A stretch of 23,251 bases of DNA from DATGIQ01 sp035295665 (GTDB lineage Bacteria; Planctomycetota; Planctomycetia; Gemmatales; Gemmataceae): NCBI GenBank assembly GCA_035295665.1, contig DATGIQ010000161.1, positions 1 to 23,251 on the forward strand. Direction: 5' to 3'. Positions 8,636 to 16,562 of the stretch are shown piece by piece (within the stretch, counting starts at the first letter, position 1; each line of letters begins with the position of its first letter). The translations under genes were made by a program, and so were the position numbers. Below the pieces are notes generated by a model, which was not told where the DNA came from, did not search any database, and saw nothing but the letters and a program-made list of their open reading frames with translations.

Positions 8636-9997
8636 CTAAAACAGACCGGCGTAGTCTTCCTCGATCCGCTTGATCGATAGGCGGTTCAGGAAGTTGGCGT
8701 AACTCATCCAGGCACACAAGGCGTGCAGGTCGGCGAACTGGGGCGGGACAAAGCGTGGCGGCAGGACCAATCCTTCCTCCACCAGTTGGGCCAGGATCTT
8801 GATGTCGGATAAGGTCGTCTTACCGCAAAACAGCAACGGCACGCGCCGCATCAGCCCGCGGCTGACCGCCAGGCGGATGTAATTGTATATGAGCACGAAA
8901 CCCTTGCTATAGCAGAGGTCCTTGGTAAAGGGGCCGCATCCTTCCGGTAGGCTGCCGCGGAAGATGCGCATGGTGTGATGGTAACTTTCCCGCGAGTTGT
9001 AGCCCTCGGCCAGGAAATAGCGATACACGTCGAGGAAGTTGGCCCCGGCTTCCGCCAAGGCCACCCCCTCGATGCGATTGGTCAATCGCCGCACCCGCGC
9101 CGGATGGGACGCGAACGCAAAAATCTCCGTGATCACGGCCAAGCCTTCCTGAGTAATCGTCGAGGACGGAGGGCCTTTACTCAGGAAGGTACAAATTGGT
9201 TGATTGAGACCGTTGAGGGTTGTGCCCAGGTGCACCCAGCCTTCGTGGACTTCCAGTAGCCGCACATCTCTCGCCGTGAAGCGAGCATTGTTGCGAATCT
9301 TGATGTAATCGCTGCCGGCAGCAGAATCGGCGACGATGCCATCGGACAGCTGCACACGCACCGCTGCCTGATCGTGAAAATACTCCTTGAGGCGGGCCGA
9401 GAGCGTCTCCACCGTTTGGGCTGCATCGTAGGCTGCTTCCTCCCGGCAGAAAATCGACTCATGGGAGACGTGGTCGAGGATATCCGACATCATGTGCCCC
9501 AGGTCCGCCAGGTTCGGGTCGCCGGCATGGAAGCTATCCGAGGCACTGCCGTAGAGCCGCTCAGAAGTCTCCGCGAAGGCCCGGCTGCCGCGGTGGGTCA
9601 GCATGTGGACCACTTCACGATATTCCTGGCACATGCGCGACATGATCTGTCCGGGGGCGTTAAACTCGCCGAGTTGGCGGCGGATATCGCGCTCGATCAT
9701 GTGAAGTTCGTGGAGCTTCGCTTCGGGATCGAATGGAAGCGGTCGATTCTGATAGTAGTCCGAAGTGACCGGTGGCAGCTCCCGGCAGCCACGATCGAAA
9801 AATGCCCGCTCGATGTCTTCGTCCCACTTGATCGCATCCAGGATGCGAATCGGCCGTTGCACCTCCACGAGTCGTTCGCTCAGGGCGCGAACCATGCTCT
9901 CATAGGGAGTGAGCGACCGACAAACGGAGCCGTTCGGACTGGCTACTGCTTTGCCCATCATATTGTAAGCTGCGAAACGGTTGTCACGTTCCTCCAT
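8636..9997 (-). CDS. DUF1704 / QEGLA-motif zinc peptidase-like protein
   Basis: 453-residue protein of the family named 'flavohemoglobin expression-modulating QEGLA motif protein' (DUF1704). It shows HEGWVH at 251-256, an HExxxH pattern, and the name-giving QEGLA at 283-287. Eukaryotic relatives (MATCAP) use HExxxH plus a downstream glutamate to bind zinc and cleave C-terminal tyrosine from tubulin. A metallopeptidase role here is therefore an inference from motif conservation; the bacterial substrate is unknown. There is no signal peptide, so it is probably cytosolic. The ATG at 9997 has no good ribosome-binding site; the nearest purine run, GGAAGG, is about 19 bases away, and in-frame ATGs at 9961 and 9895 are alternatives. 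It is divergent from the PxpC-like gene and 41 bases upstream of the large glycoside-hydrolase-like gene. Confidence 0.85.
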   Translation of the reverse strand: MEERDNRFAAYNMMGKAVASPNGSVCRSLTPYESMVRALSERLVEVQRPIRILDAIKWDEDIERAFFDRGCRELPPVTSDYYQNRPLPFDPEAKLHELHMIERDIRRQLGEFNAPGQIMSRMCQEYREVVHMLTHRGSRAFAETSERLYGSASDSFHAGDPNLADLGHMMSDILDHVSHESIFCREEAAYDAAQTVETLSARLKEYFHDQAAVRVQLSDGIVADSAAGSDYIKIRNNARFTARDVRLLEVHEGWVHLGTTLNGLNQPICTFLSKGPPSSTITQEGLAVITEIFAFASHPARVRRLTNRIEGVALAEAGANFLDVYRYFLAEGYNSRESYHHTMRIFRGSLPEGCGPFTKDLCYSKGFVLIYNYIRLAVSRGLMRRVPLLFCGKTTLSDIKILAQLVEEGLVLPPRFVPPQFADLHALCAWMSYANFLNRLSIKRIEEDYAGLF

Positions 9998-10082
9998 CCG
10001 AGTCGGCGACCGGCGTACCTTCCGTGAATCCTTCCTCCTCTTCTAACTTAGCACGCAACCCCGGTCCAGATGAAGATCGTAA

Positions 10083-10088
10083 GATAAT
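10083..10088 (+). promoter_or_regulatory. -10-like element directly before the PxpC-like gene
   Basis: GATAAT lies 8 bases upstream of the ATG at 10097, with no Shine-Dalgarno sequence in the gap. Transcription would start at about 10094-10097, again suggesting a leaderless mRNA as proposed for hutH. No convincing -35 box is seen at the right distance, so confidence is low. Confidence 0.3.
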
Positions 10089-10096
10089 CTCTTGCC

Positions 10097-10999
10097 ATGG
10101 CCCTACAGGTACTCGATCCCGGACTTTGCAGTTTGATCGTCGACGCGGGCCGTCCCGGTTACCGAAGCTTGGGCGTGGCCGTGGGAGGAGCCGCCGACCG
10201 TACCGCTTTGGCTATCGGAAATGCCCTGGTTGGCAATGAACCCGATGCGGCCGCCGTGGAAATCAGCTTGGCCGGGCCGATGCTGCGGGCGGACCAGGAA
10301 GTGGCCTGCGTCGTGTACGGGGCTCCGTTCCGGCTGCACAGCGATCGGCAGCGACTGGTCGCCGGCAAGACGTTCACCCTGCGGCCCGAAGAAACGCTTC
10401 ATGTCCAAGCAACGGTGGAAGCACTGCGGGCGTATCTGTGCGTCCAGGGTGGGATCCAGGCGAAGATCGTCCTCGGAAGTCGCTCCGCGCTGGAGCCGCT
10501 CCGTGCCGGCGACCTCCTTCCCTGTCCGACCGGCTCCATCCACGGTCGCTATGCCCGTCCCAACTTGGTGTGGAATCGCGAACCCGCCACGCTCCATGTG
10601 TTGGATGGCCCTCAAGCGGAGTGGTTTGATCGACCGGCATTCTTTGGCCAGGAATTCACGATTCGCCCCGCGAGCAATCGCATGGGTTTGCGCCTTAGCG
10701 GCACGCCGTTGGCGATGGCGGAACGCGAGCTGGTATCGGAGCCCGTCAGCCCCGGTGCAGTGCAGGTGACCAAAGACGGCCAGTGCATCATCCTGGGCGT
10801 AGATGGCCAAACGATTGGTGGCTATCCAAAAATCGCCCATGTCATCAAGGCCGACCTGGATAAGCTGGGCCAATTACGCACCGGAGATTCTGTGCGCTTC
10901 GTGAAGGTGACGCTGGAGGAAGCGGCACTCCTCTACCACCGCAAGCAGGCCGAGCTACAGGAGTGGGTGACCCGGCTGCGGGTAACACTGGGCCGGTGA
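10097..10999 (+). CDS. Biotin-dependent carboxyltransferase family protein, PxpC/KipA-like
   Basis: 300-residue cytosolic protein matching the PxpC (5-oxoprolinase subunit C), KipA and urea amidolyase C-domain family. The N-terminal block DPGLCSLIVDAGRPGYRSLG followed by VAVGGAADRTALAIGNALVGN is diagnostic, as are VVYGAPF, YLCVQGGI, VLGSRS and RMGLRLSG further on, and DGQTIGGYPKIAHVIKADLDKLGQL near the C-terminus. In the known system PxpA, PxpB and PxpC together cleave 5-oxoproline with ATP. Here neither PxpB nor PxpA is adjacent, so the 5-oxoprolinase role is not established and the gene symbol is left blank. The start is fixed by the conserved N-terminus even though no ribosome-binding site precedes it. 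A D-2-hydroxyacid dehydrogenase gene follows after 98 bases on the same strand. Confidence 0.87.
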   Translation: MALQVLDPGLCSLIVDAGRPGYRSLGVAVGGAADRTALAIGNALVGNEPDAAAVEISLAGPMLRADQEVACVVYGAPFRLHSDRQRLVAGKTFTLRPEETLHVQATVEALRAYLCVQGGIQAKIVLGSRSALEPLRAGDLLPCPTGSIHGRYARPNLVWNREPATLHVLDGPQAEWFDRPAFFGQEFTIRPASNRMGLRLSGTPLAMAERELVSEPVSPGAVQVTKDGQCIILGVDGQTIGGYPKIAHVIKADLDKLGQLRTGDSVRFVKVTLEEAALLYHRKQAELQEWVTRLRVTLGR

Positions 11000-11097
11000 G
11001 CTTTCCTATGTCCATTGCGTCCGGCACCCATAAATTGGTCTTTGGCCATGACAGGCACTGACGAACCTCGATTTGATGATGAAGGAACCAGGGCACC

Positions 11098-12081
11098 ATG
11101 CCGAAAGTTTTGATCGCACCCATGACCTTGGCGGACCAGACGGGTCCGTACGCCGATTTGTTGCGCGGAGCCGGTTTTGAGCTGGTCTATCCGCACCGGC
11201 CGCACCAGCTGACCGAGGAAGAATTGCTGCAAGCCCTCCGGGGCGTTAGCGCGTCCTTGGCCGGCTCCGAGCCTTATACGCGCCGGGTTCTTGCCGCCAA
11301 TCCGGCGATGCGGGCCATTGCCCGGGCCGGCGTCGGGTATGATGCCGTGGACGTGGTGGCGGCCACGGAGCATGGCGTGGCCGTGGCGATTGCCCCGGGC
11401 ACGAACCAGGATGCCGTCGCCGAACATACCTTCACGCTCATTTTAGCCCTGGCCAAAAACCTGGTGGCTCAACACCCGGCGGTCAAGGCGGGGCATTGGC
11501 CACGCCAGGCCAATCTTCCGCTGCGGGGCCGGACTTTGGGCATCGCGGGATTGGGACGAATCGGCAAAGCGGTCGCCTTGCGGGGTGAAGCATTCGGGAT
11601 GCCGTTACTGGCTCACGAGCCGTTCCCTGATCAACAATTTATCAAGGAGCACCGCATTCGGTTGGTTTCATTCGAGGAGCTGCTGCGGGAATCCGATTAC
11701 GTGACCCTGCACATTCCCCTGATCACCGAATCGCGAAACATCATCAATCGCCAGACGTTGGCGCTCATGAAGCCCACGGCGTTCCTGATCAATACTGCCC
11801 GAGGTGGCCTGGTGAACGAAGCGGACCTGGCCGAGGCACTCGAGAACAAGCGCATCGCCGGCGCCGGCATCGACGTATTCGAACAAGAGCCGCCGTCCAA
11901 AACCCACGCTTTCTTTGGGCTCGACAACGTGGTGCTGACGCCCCATGCCGCGGGCGTCGATTTGCAATCCCGCGATGACATGGCTCTGTCAGCAGCCCGC
12001 GCCATCGTGGCTCTGAGCAAGGGGGAATGGCCGGCGGAGCAAATCGTCAACCCCGAGGTGCGCACGAAGTTCCGCTGGTAA
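11098..12081 (+). CDS. D-2-hydroxyacid dehydrogenase (phosphoglycerate-dehydrogenase-like)
   Basis: 327-residue NAD-dependent oxidoreductase of the D-isomer-specific 2-hydroxyacid dehydrogenase family. The Rossmann loop is GLGRIG at 151-156, followed by Glu174 (AHEPF), the acidic residue expected for NAD rather than NADP. The catalytic set is intact: Arg235 in NTARGG, Glu264 in FEQEPP and His283 in TPHAAG. It is a short form without a C-terminal ACT or ASB domain, so it could act on 3-phosphoglycerate, glyoxylate/hydroxypyruvate or another 2-keto acid. The substrate cannot be assigned from this sequence. An AAGGA purine run lies about 13 bases before the ATG. The gene is followed at once by a 19-bp hairpin terminator. 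It is the second gene after the PxpC-like one, but the 98-base gap leaves operon status open. Confidence 0.88.
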   Translation: MPKVLIAPMTLADQTGPYADLLRGAGFELVYPHRPHQLTEEELLQALRGVSASLAGSEPYTRRVLAANPAMRAIARAGVGYDAVDVVAATEHGVAVAIAPGTNQDAVAEHTFTLILALAKNLVAQHPAVKAGHWPRQANLPLRGRTLGIAGLGRIGKAVALRGEAFGMPLLAHEPFPDQQFIKEHRIRLVSFEELLRESDYVTLHIPLITESRNIINRQTLALMKPTAFLINTARGGLVNEADLAEALENKRIAGAGIDVFEQEPPSKTHAFFGLDNVVLTPHAAGVDLQSRDDMALSAARAIVALSKGEWPAEQIVNPEVRTKFRW

Positions 12082-12104
12082 AGGCTTCAGCCCAGGGCAG
12101 ACAA

Positions 12105-12164
12105 GCTTGACGCGCCAGCGAGGGAATGGGTTATTTTCTTGCTTCGCTGGCGCGTCAGGCTTTT
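12105..12164. terminator. Strong 19-bp hairpin terminator between convergent genes
   Basis: Bases 12105-12123 pair with 12142-12160 over 19 positions, two of them G-U, with an 18-base loop; TTTT follows on the plus strand. It sits between the stop of the hydroxyacid dehydrogenase (12081) and the stop of the convergent PQQ protein (12185), so it can serve as a terminator for the first and probably also as a transcription barrier for the second. The core TGACGCGCCAGCGA reads like a repeated intergenic element rather than a unique terminator. Confidence 0.8.
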
Positions 12165-12184
12165 GTGCCGTTCTCCGCTAGCGC

Positions 12185-13468
12185 TTACTTTGCCGGCGGA
12201 CCAACCGCATAGAGGGCGTCAAAACCGCGAAGATAAATTCGCCCATTGGAGATTGCCGGCGACGCGGCAATTTGGTCGGGCAGCGCGTTCACGGCAAGCA
12301 ATTGGAACGTGGGGCCGGCCTGGACCACAGTGACCGTGCCGTCTCGGGCCGTGCAGTAGATTTTGCCATCCGCATAGACCGGCGAGGCGCGGTACCGGGC
12401 ACTGTGAAGGCGTTCCTGATAATGCTCCGTGCCGGTCTTGGCATCCAGACAGCTCAGAACGCCCCGTTCACTGCACAGATAGAGCAGTCCGTTGTGCACC
12501 AGGGGCGACGGAACATCCGGTGTGTTGTGCGGCTTACGCCACAGCTCAAACGGACTGCCAGCGGCGATGGCTCCCTTGGCGTCCGGCTTGACAGCCACGA
12601 TGGCTCCGTTCTTGGCTGTGGGCACGACAATGAGATCGGCAACAGCTACGGGACTGGCTACGAAGCGCAGGGATCGGTCATAGTGGCTCTTGGGGTTGAG
12701 ATCGCCGAGCCGCCAGATTTCGCCACCGTCGGAGAGCCGGTGGGCCGTGGCATAATCGCAGCCGTGGACAACGAGGTATTCTTCGTTGCCGTTGTGCCAC
12801 AGGCAGGGCGAGGCGTAGGAGTGTTCACCCTCGCCGCGGCCATCGGTGGGACGGGGAACCTTCCACAATTCTTTGCCGGTTGCTTTATCCAGAGCAATGA
12901 CCCACATCCCACCCGCATGGAGCAGGGCCAGATAAAGCCGATCGCCATGCAGCAGCGGGGTTGTGTGCATGCCGTGTTGGATCCGGAAATTGCCGTAGCG
13001 TTCCTGCGCGTTGAATCGCCAGATTTGTTTGCCCTCGAAATCAAAGCAGCCAAAATCGCCGGTCCCTGTGAACGCGTAGACCTGTTTGCCATCCGTGCTG
13101 GGCGAAGGCGAGGCTTGATTGCCCTCATCGCCTCGGAATCGTTTCCGGTCGGTAGCAAGCTTTTGCTTCCACATCAGCCGGCCGTCGGTACCGATGCAAA
13201 GGAGCTCGATGTCGTTGCCATCCTCGCTGGTCAGGAAAATACGATCCGCCCAGACAGCCGGCGTCGATCCGCCCATGCCGGGCAGAGCGAGTTTCCAGGC
13301 GATGTTCTTGGCCGCACTCCATTCGGCCGGGAGGTTGGTTTCCTTGCAGATCCCATTGTTGTCCGGACCGCGCCATTGTGGCCAATTGTCGGCGTGGGCG
13401 ATTCCAAGCCAGCAACAGCTAACCAACGATGCGAGGAGGGACGCGCGAAGAGCGGTGCAGCATTTCAC
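12185..13468 (-). CDS. Secreted PQQ-binding-like beta-propeller repeat protein (copy 1)
   Basis: 427-residue exported beta-propeller with quinoprotein-dehydrogenase-like (PQQ) repeats. I start it at the GTG at 13468, which has AAAGGA 9 bases upstream and gives a signal peptide (residues 1-27, ...GIAHA-D). The longer frame from 13531 lacks both. The mature end begins with NWPQWRGPDNNG, the signature of a large planctomycete secreted family. Repeats of the type 'G..Y.....G.l.clda.tGk..W' recur about every 45-60 residues (for example ALDKATGKELWKVPRP, CLDAKTGTEHYQERL). No dehydrogenase catalytic Asp/Ca site can be assigned, so it is more likely a scaffold or binding propeller than an enzyme. It is the last gene on the minus strand after the TlpA-like and small helical protein genes; the 135-base gap leaves co-transcription uncertain. 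It is paralogous to the gene at 16563-17828. Confidence 0.85.
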   Translation of the reverse strand: MKCCTALRASLLASLVSCCWLGIAHADNWPQWRGPDNNGICKETNLPAEWSAAKNIAWKLALPGMGGSTPAVWADRIFLTSEDGNDIELLCIGTDGRLMWKQKLATDRKRFRGDEGNQASPSPSTDGKQVYAFTGTGDFGCFDFEGKQIWRFNAQERYGNFRIQHGMHTTPLLHGDRLYLALLHAGGMWVIALDKATGKELWKVPRPTDGRGEGEHSYASPCLWHNGNEEYLVVHGCDYATAHRLSDGGEIWRLGDLNPKSHYDRSLRFVASPVAVADLIVVPTAKNGAIVAVKPDAKGAIAAGSPFELWRKPHNTPDVPSPLVHNGLLYLCSERGVLSCLDAKTGTEHYQERLHSARYRASPVYADGKIYCTARDGTVTVVQAGPTFQLLAVNALPDQIAASPAISNGRIYLRGFDALYAVGPPAK

Positions 13469-13603
13469 GGGAGGAGTTCCTTTGTGCAGGAGGCATATGG
13501 CAACGATCCGGGTGCTGGTGCCGTGCGACACCTGTCCCCGTTTTAGCAGATGGGCCCAAGCGCAGCTAGTCCCGCGCGCCCGCGGTGGCTCCCGAATTTC
13601 CTT

Positions 13604-14020
13604 TCATTGCCGCTTTGCCTGCTCCAACCAGACTTCCGCCTCGGCAATGTAAAACTCGGTCGCGGTGGCTTCTTCGATTGTGTTGATTCGGTTCCGGTAG
13701 CGATCGCGCGTGATCCGGGCCAGCTCACGCATGCGGTCCTTGTGCGCCTGGTAAATGGCCACCCGGTTCGCCTTCTGATCGGTCAGCTCCAGCTCCGCTT
13801 CCAGCCAGCGCTTCGACCAGCGGTAGGCAAGCTCGGCGAAGGGAACGAGTCCCTCGCGGTTGTTCTTCCAGACTACCTCATAGGTTTTGCGTGCGGCCGC
13901 GATTTTCGCTTTGACCAACTCCTGCGGCACCTTTGCGGGCGTGGCCTCGGGAGTCGCCTGGAGCAGCGTCACCACCAAACCGCATACGATCACCGCACAG
14001 ATCACACAGCGTTTTCTCAT
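13604..14020 (-). CDS. Small secreted helical protein of unknown function
   Basis: 138-residue protein I do not recognise as a named family. The ATG at 14020 has GAGGAG 6 bases upstream, which decides the start; a longer in-frame reading to 14224 would overlap the TlpA-like gene. Residues 1-22 form a signal peptide or anchor (CVICAVIVCGLVVTLL). The rest is almost entirely charged amphipathic helix, rich in Lys, Arg, Glu and Ala (for example WSKRWLEAELELTDQKANR and EATATEFYIAEAEVWLEQAK), consistent with a helical hairpin or coiled coil in the periplasm. Its start lies 41 bases after the TlpA-like stop on the same strand, so the two probably share a transcript. Confidence 0.7.
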   Translation of the reverse strand: MRKRCVICAVIVCGLVVTLLQATPEATPAKVPQELVKAKIAAARKTYEVVWKNNREGLVPFAELAYRWSKRWLEAELELTDQKANRVAIYQAHKDRMRELARITRDRYRNRINTIEEATATEFYIAEAEVWLEQAKRQ

Positions 14021-14061
14021 GGGCTTCTCCTCTCCGGTCGGGCCGCGGCGGCGCTTCCCGA

Positions 14062-14625
14062 TCACGTCTCTTTCAACAGTTCCTCGATCTTGGCTTTGAG
14101 GGTCTGATACGCACGGTCCCCACGCACGTATTCGCCACCCGGATGAATGGTGCGGATCACCCCGTGACGATCGATTAGGAAGCTGACACTCGTCCAGCTC
14201 CTCTTCGAGTCGCGCAGCCACCAACGCCGCAGCGTCTTCCAGTCGCGATCGATGGCCACCGGAAACTGGAATCCAAAGGATTCGGCGTAGCGTTGGACCT
14301 TGGCTGTCTCCAGTGGCGTGCGCGCCTTGTGGTGGTAAAACCCGAGAACCACAAGCCCCCGAGCTTTGTACTGCTCATGGAACTCGTTCAGTGCGGGCGC
14401 CGTGGCCGCACAATAAGGGCAATCCGGGGCGGTCCACCAGCGGATCAATACGACCTTTCCGGCCAGGTCTTTCAACGTGAGCGGTTGCGAATGGATCCAA
14501 TCAGTGACCTCCCAATCAGAGGCTTTGGTTCCGATCAACGGGTCGTCCGCTCGGCTGCCGGGGACAAGGAGTAGGCAAGCAACGCTGAGAAGAATCACGA
14601 GCTTCGCGGTGCCAAGGCGGGTCAT
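14062..14625 (-). CDS. TlpA-like/peroxiredoxin thioredoxin-fold protein, secreted
   Basis: 187-residue exported thiol-disulfide protein. Signal peptide at 1-26 (LVILLSVACLLLVPGSRA). The thioredoxin fold starts at about 30 with a redoxin/AhpC-TSA opening, followed by WWTAPDCPYCAATAP with the redox pair Cys69-Pro-Tyr-Cys72. CPYC is unusual next to the CGPC of thioredoxins but is seen in glutaredoxins. A TlpA-like Asp/Gly sheet (FPVAIDRDW) and SVSFLIDRHGVIRTIHPGG follow, the latter being the conserved strand before the cis-Pro-type loop. It probably acts on periplasmic disulfides or as a peroxiredoxin-like partner; direction and substrate are unknown. GGAG lies 10 bases before the ATG. It is divergent from the amidase and upstream of the small helical protein. 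Confidence 0.85.
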   Translation of the reverse strand: MTRLGTAKLVILLSVACLLLVPGSRADDPLIGTKASDWEVTDWIHSQPLTLKDLAGKVVLIRWWTAPDCPYCAATAPALNEFHEQYKARGLVVLGFYHHKARTPLETAKVQRYAESFGFQFPVAIDRDWKTLRRWWLRDSKRSWTSVSFLIDRHGVIRTIHPGGEYVRGDRAYQTLKAKIEELLKET

Positions 14626-14677
14626 GGGTATCGTGCTCCGCTGCGAGGGGGAACGACAGCTCGGTTCCGTATCGTTC

Positions 14678-14706
14678 AGTATAGGGGCTTTTGTGTATGT
14701 TTGGAA
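14678..14706 (-). promoter_or_regulatory. Candidate promoter of the TlpA-like gene
   Basis: On the minus strand, TATACT (plus-strand 14678-14683) is a good -10 box, 17 bases from a weak -35 (TTCCAA, 14701-14706). Transcription would start near 14671, giving a leader of about 46 bases before the ATG at 14625. The -35 match is poor. Confidence 0.35.
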
Positions 14707-14731
14707 TCTGCCAAGGCGGCGGTCTTCGCTC

Positions 14732-14759
14732 TTGTAAGTGCCGTTGAGTCTGCGATAAT
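14732..14759 (+). promoter_or_regulatory. Candidate promoter of the amidase gene
   Basis: TTGTAA (14732-14737) and GATAAT (14754-14759) are separated by 16 bases, close to sigma-70 spacing. Transcription would start near 14766, 37 bases before the amidase ATG at 14803. This makes the in-frame TTG at 14701 unlikely as a start, because it would be upstream of the promoter. Confidence 0.4.
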
Positions 14760-14802
14760 CGGTGACGCTCGCCCCCGCCTCGAAGAGATTGTGGAGAAGG
14801 CT

Positions 14803-16536
14803 ATGACGGCGCGGTCCGATAAACCAGAATCTTGCATCAGCGAACCATTCCCGACCAGATCATCGGTGCCGAATCGGCGGCAGATTCTGCAGGTCCTGGG
14901 GGCCTTGGGAATTGGCTCGGCCGTTTTCCAGCGTGCCCTGGCCGCTCAAGTGGAGCAGGCCAATAAGGTTACACCGGAAATGATCCAGCAAGCGGAGTGG
15001 ATTGCCGGCTTGCAGCTGTCGGAAGACGAACGGAAGGCGACAGCCCAGGGCGTTCAGCAAACCCTGCGCGACTGCCTCACTCTGCGGCGTGTGAAGCTGG
15101 ATAACAGTGTGTTGCCCGCGGTGGTTTTTCAGCCTGCCCCCTGGCAACCGCCCGGCGATGGCCAGCGCGGCACGGTTAGCTTGATCGAAACCGCCGCCCC
15201 CAAGCGACCAGATTCTCTGGAAACGCTGGCTTTCATGCCGGTGAGCAAATTGGCGAGCCTTCTGCGGACACGGCAGCTCTCGGCCGTCGAATTGACCAGG
15301 CTGTACCTGGACCGCCTCCGACAATACGACGCCGCCTTGCATTGTGTAGTCAGCTACACCGAAGAACTGGCCCTCAAACAGGCCGAGCGTGCGGATCAAG
15401 AGATTGCGGCCGGCCGATATCGCGGTCCGCTGCACGGCATTCCGTGGGGAGCCAAGGACCTCATCGCCTATCCCGGCTACAAGACGACGTGGGGGGCGAC
15501 ACCGTACAAGGATCAGCTTCTGGAACGCAAAGCTACCGTGGCCACGCGCCTGGAAGAAGCGGGGGCGGTGCTCGTTGCCAAGCTGACGCTGGGAGCGTTG
15601 GCGATGGGCGACCTCTGGTTCGGGGGGATGACGCGCAATCCCTGGAACCCGAAGCAGGGTTCGAGCGGTTCCTCCGCAGGATCCGCGGCCGCCTCTGCGG
15701 CCGGCCTCGTCGGTTTTGCGTTGGGCAGCGAGACCTTGGGGAGCATCGTATCGCCGTGCACCCGCTGCGGCGCGACCGGTCTGCGGCCGACGTTTGGGCG
15801 CGTGAGCCGGCACGGTTGCATGAGTTTGGCTTGGAGCATGGATAAAATCGGTCCGATCGCGCGGTCGGTGGAGGACTGTGCGGTGATCTTTGGAGCGATC
15901 CACGGGGCGGACGGCTTGGACCCTGCTGCCGTCGATCGTCCTTTCTCCTGGCCGCTCCGCCGCGATCTCCGTTCGCTCTGGGTCGGATATGTGGAGGGTG
16001 CGAAGTCTGCCCAGGAGCGGGACGAGCTCAAAGTGCTCCGCGATCTTGGCGTCAAATTGGTTCCGATCAAGTTGCCGGATCGGCAACCGGTCGGGGCACT
16101 GCGGCTGATCCTGACAGTCGAAGCTGCGGCCTCCTTTGACGAGATCACGCGCCAGGGCATCACCGAGGGACTGAATGAATGGCCGGGGACCTTCCGGCGT
16201 GGCCAATTCGTGCCGGCCGTGGACTATCTACGGGCAAACCGCATTCGGACACTCTTGATGAAGGACATGGAGGAGATGATGTCCCAGGTGGATGCCTACG
16301 TGGGCGGCAACGATTTGCTGGTGACCAACCTGACCGGTCACCCGACCGTTGTGCTGCCGAATGGCTTCCAGAAGCGTGGCGAGGTGGAAACGCCGATCGC
16401 CCTCACCTTCACCGGGAAGCTCTATGGCGAGACGGAGCTGCTGGCCCTGGCAAACGCCTACCAGCAGGCCACGGGCTTCCACCTACGGCATCCGCCCATG
16501 GAGAAGTTGACAGCGATCAAGGCGGAAGGCTCGTGA
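14803..16536 (+). CDS. Secreted amidase-signature family protein
   Basis: 577-residue serine amidohydrolase of the amidase signature (AS) family, which hydrolyses amide bonds. The Ser-cisSer-Lys triad is present: Lys218 (WGAKDLI), Ser290 in the GSSGSSAGS loop, and Ser314 as nucleophile in SETLGSIVSP. The 24-residue spacing between the two serines equals that of characterised family members. The N-terminus (residues 25-48, NRRQILQVLGALGIGSA) looks like a twin-arginine-type export signal with a short R-R-Q core, so it probably works outside the cytoplasm. The ATG at 14803 has GGAGAAGG just upstream and is chosen over the TTG at 14701. It is not next to gatB or gatC, so it is not GatA of the tRNA amidotransferase. 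Substrate unknown. It converges on the PQQ gene with 26 bases between stops. Confidence 0.85.
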   Translation: MTARSDKPESCISEPFPTRSSVPNRRQILQVLGALGIGSAVFQRALAAQVEQANKVTPEMIQQAEWIAGLQLSEDERKATAQGVQQTLRDCLTLRRVKLDNSVLPAVVFQPAPWQPPGDGQRGTVSLIETAAPKRPDSLETLAFMPVSKLASLLRTRQLSAVELTRLYLDRLRQYDAALHCVVSYTEELALKQAERADQEIAAGRYRGPLHGIPWGAKDLIAYPGYKTTWGATPYKDQLLERKATVATRLEEAGAVLVAKLTLGALAMGDLWFGGMTRNPWNPKQGSSGSSAGSAAASAAGLVGFALGSETLGSIVSPCTRCGATGLRPTFGRVSRHGCMSLAWSMDKIGPIARSVEDCAVIFGAIHGADGLDPAAVDRPFSWPLRRDLRSLWVGYVEGAKSAQERDELKVLRDLGVKLVPIKLPDRQPVGALRLILTVEAAASFDEITRQGITEGLNEWPGTFRRGQFVPAVDYLRANRIRTLLMKDMEEMMSQVDAYVGGNDLLVTNLTGHPTVVLPNGFQKRGEVETPIALTFTGKLYGETELLALANAYQQATGFHLRHPPMEKLTAIKAEGS

Positions 16537-16562
16537 TGCCCGGCGTCGGTAATGGCGGATCT

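Noticed and set aside
12272..13546. Long plus-strand open frame of 424 codons
   Set aside because: It is the antisense shadow of the PQQ-propeller gene at 12185-13468, whose signal peptide, ribosome-binding site and repeats are convincing; the plus-strand product shows no recognisable motif.
3767..14726. An exact 18-base match (TGCCAAGGCGGCGGTCTT) at 3767-3784 and 14709-14726
   Set aside because: One copy is inside a coding region, the sequence is GC-rich and low in complexity, and nothing around either copy is shared; most likely chance.
14860..16206. Long minus-strand open frame of 448 codons opposite the amidase
   Set aside because: The amidase has an intact catalytic triad and signal; the reverse frame is a GC-rich shadow without motifs.
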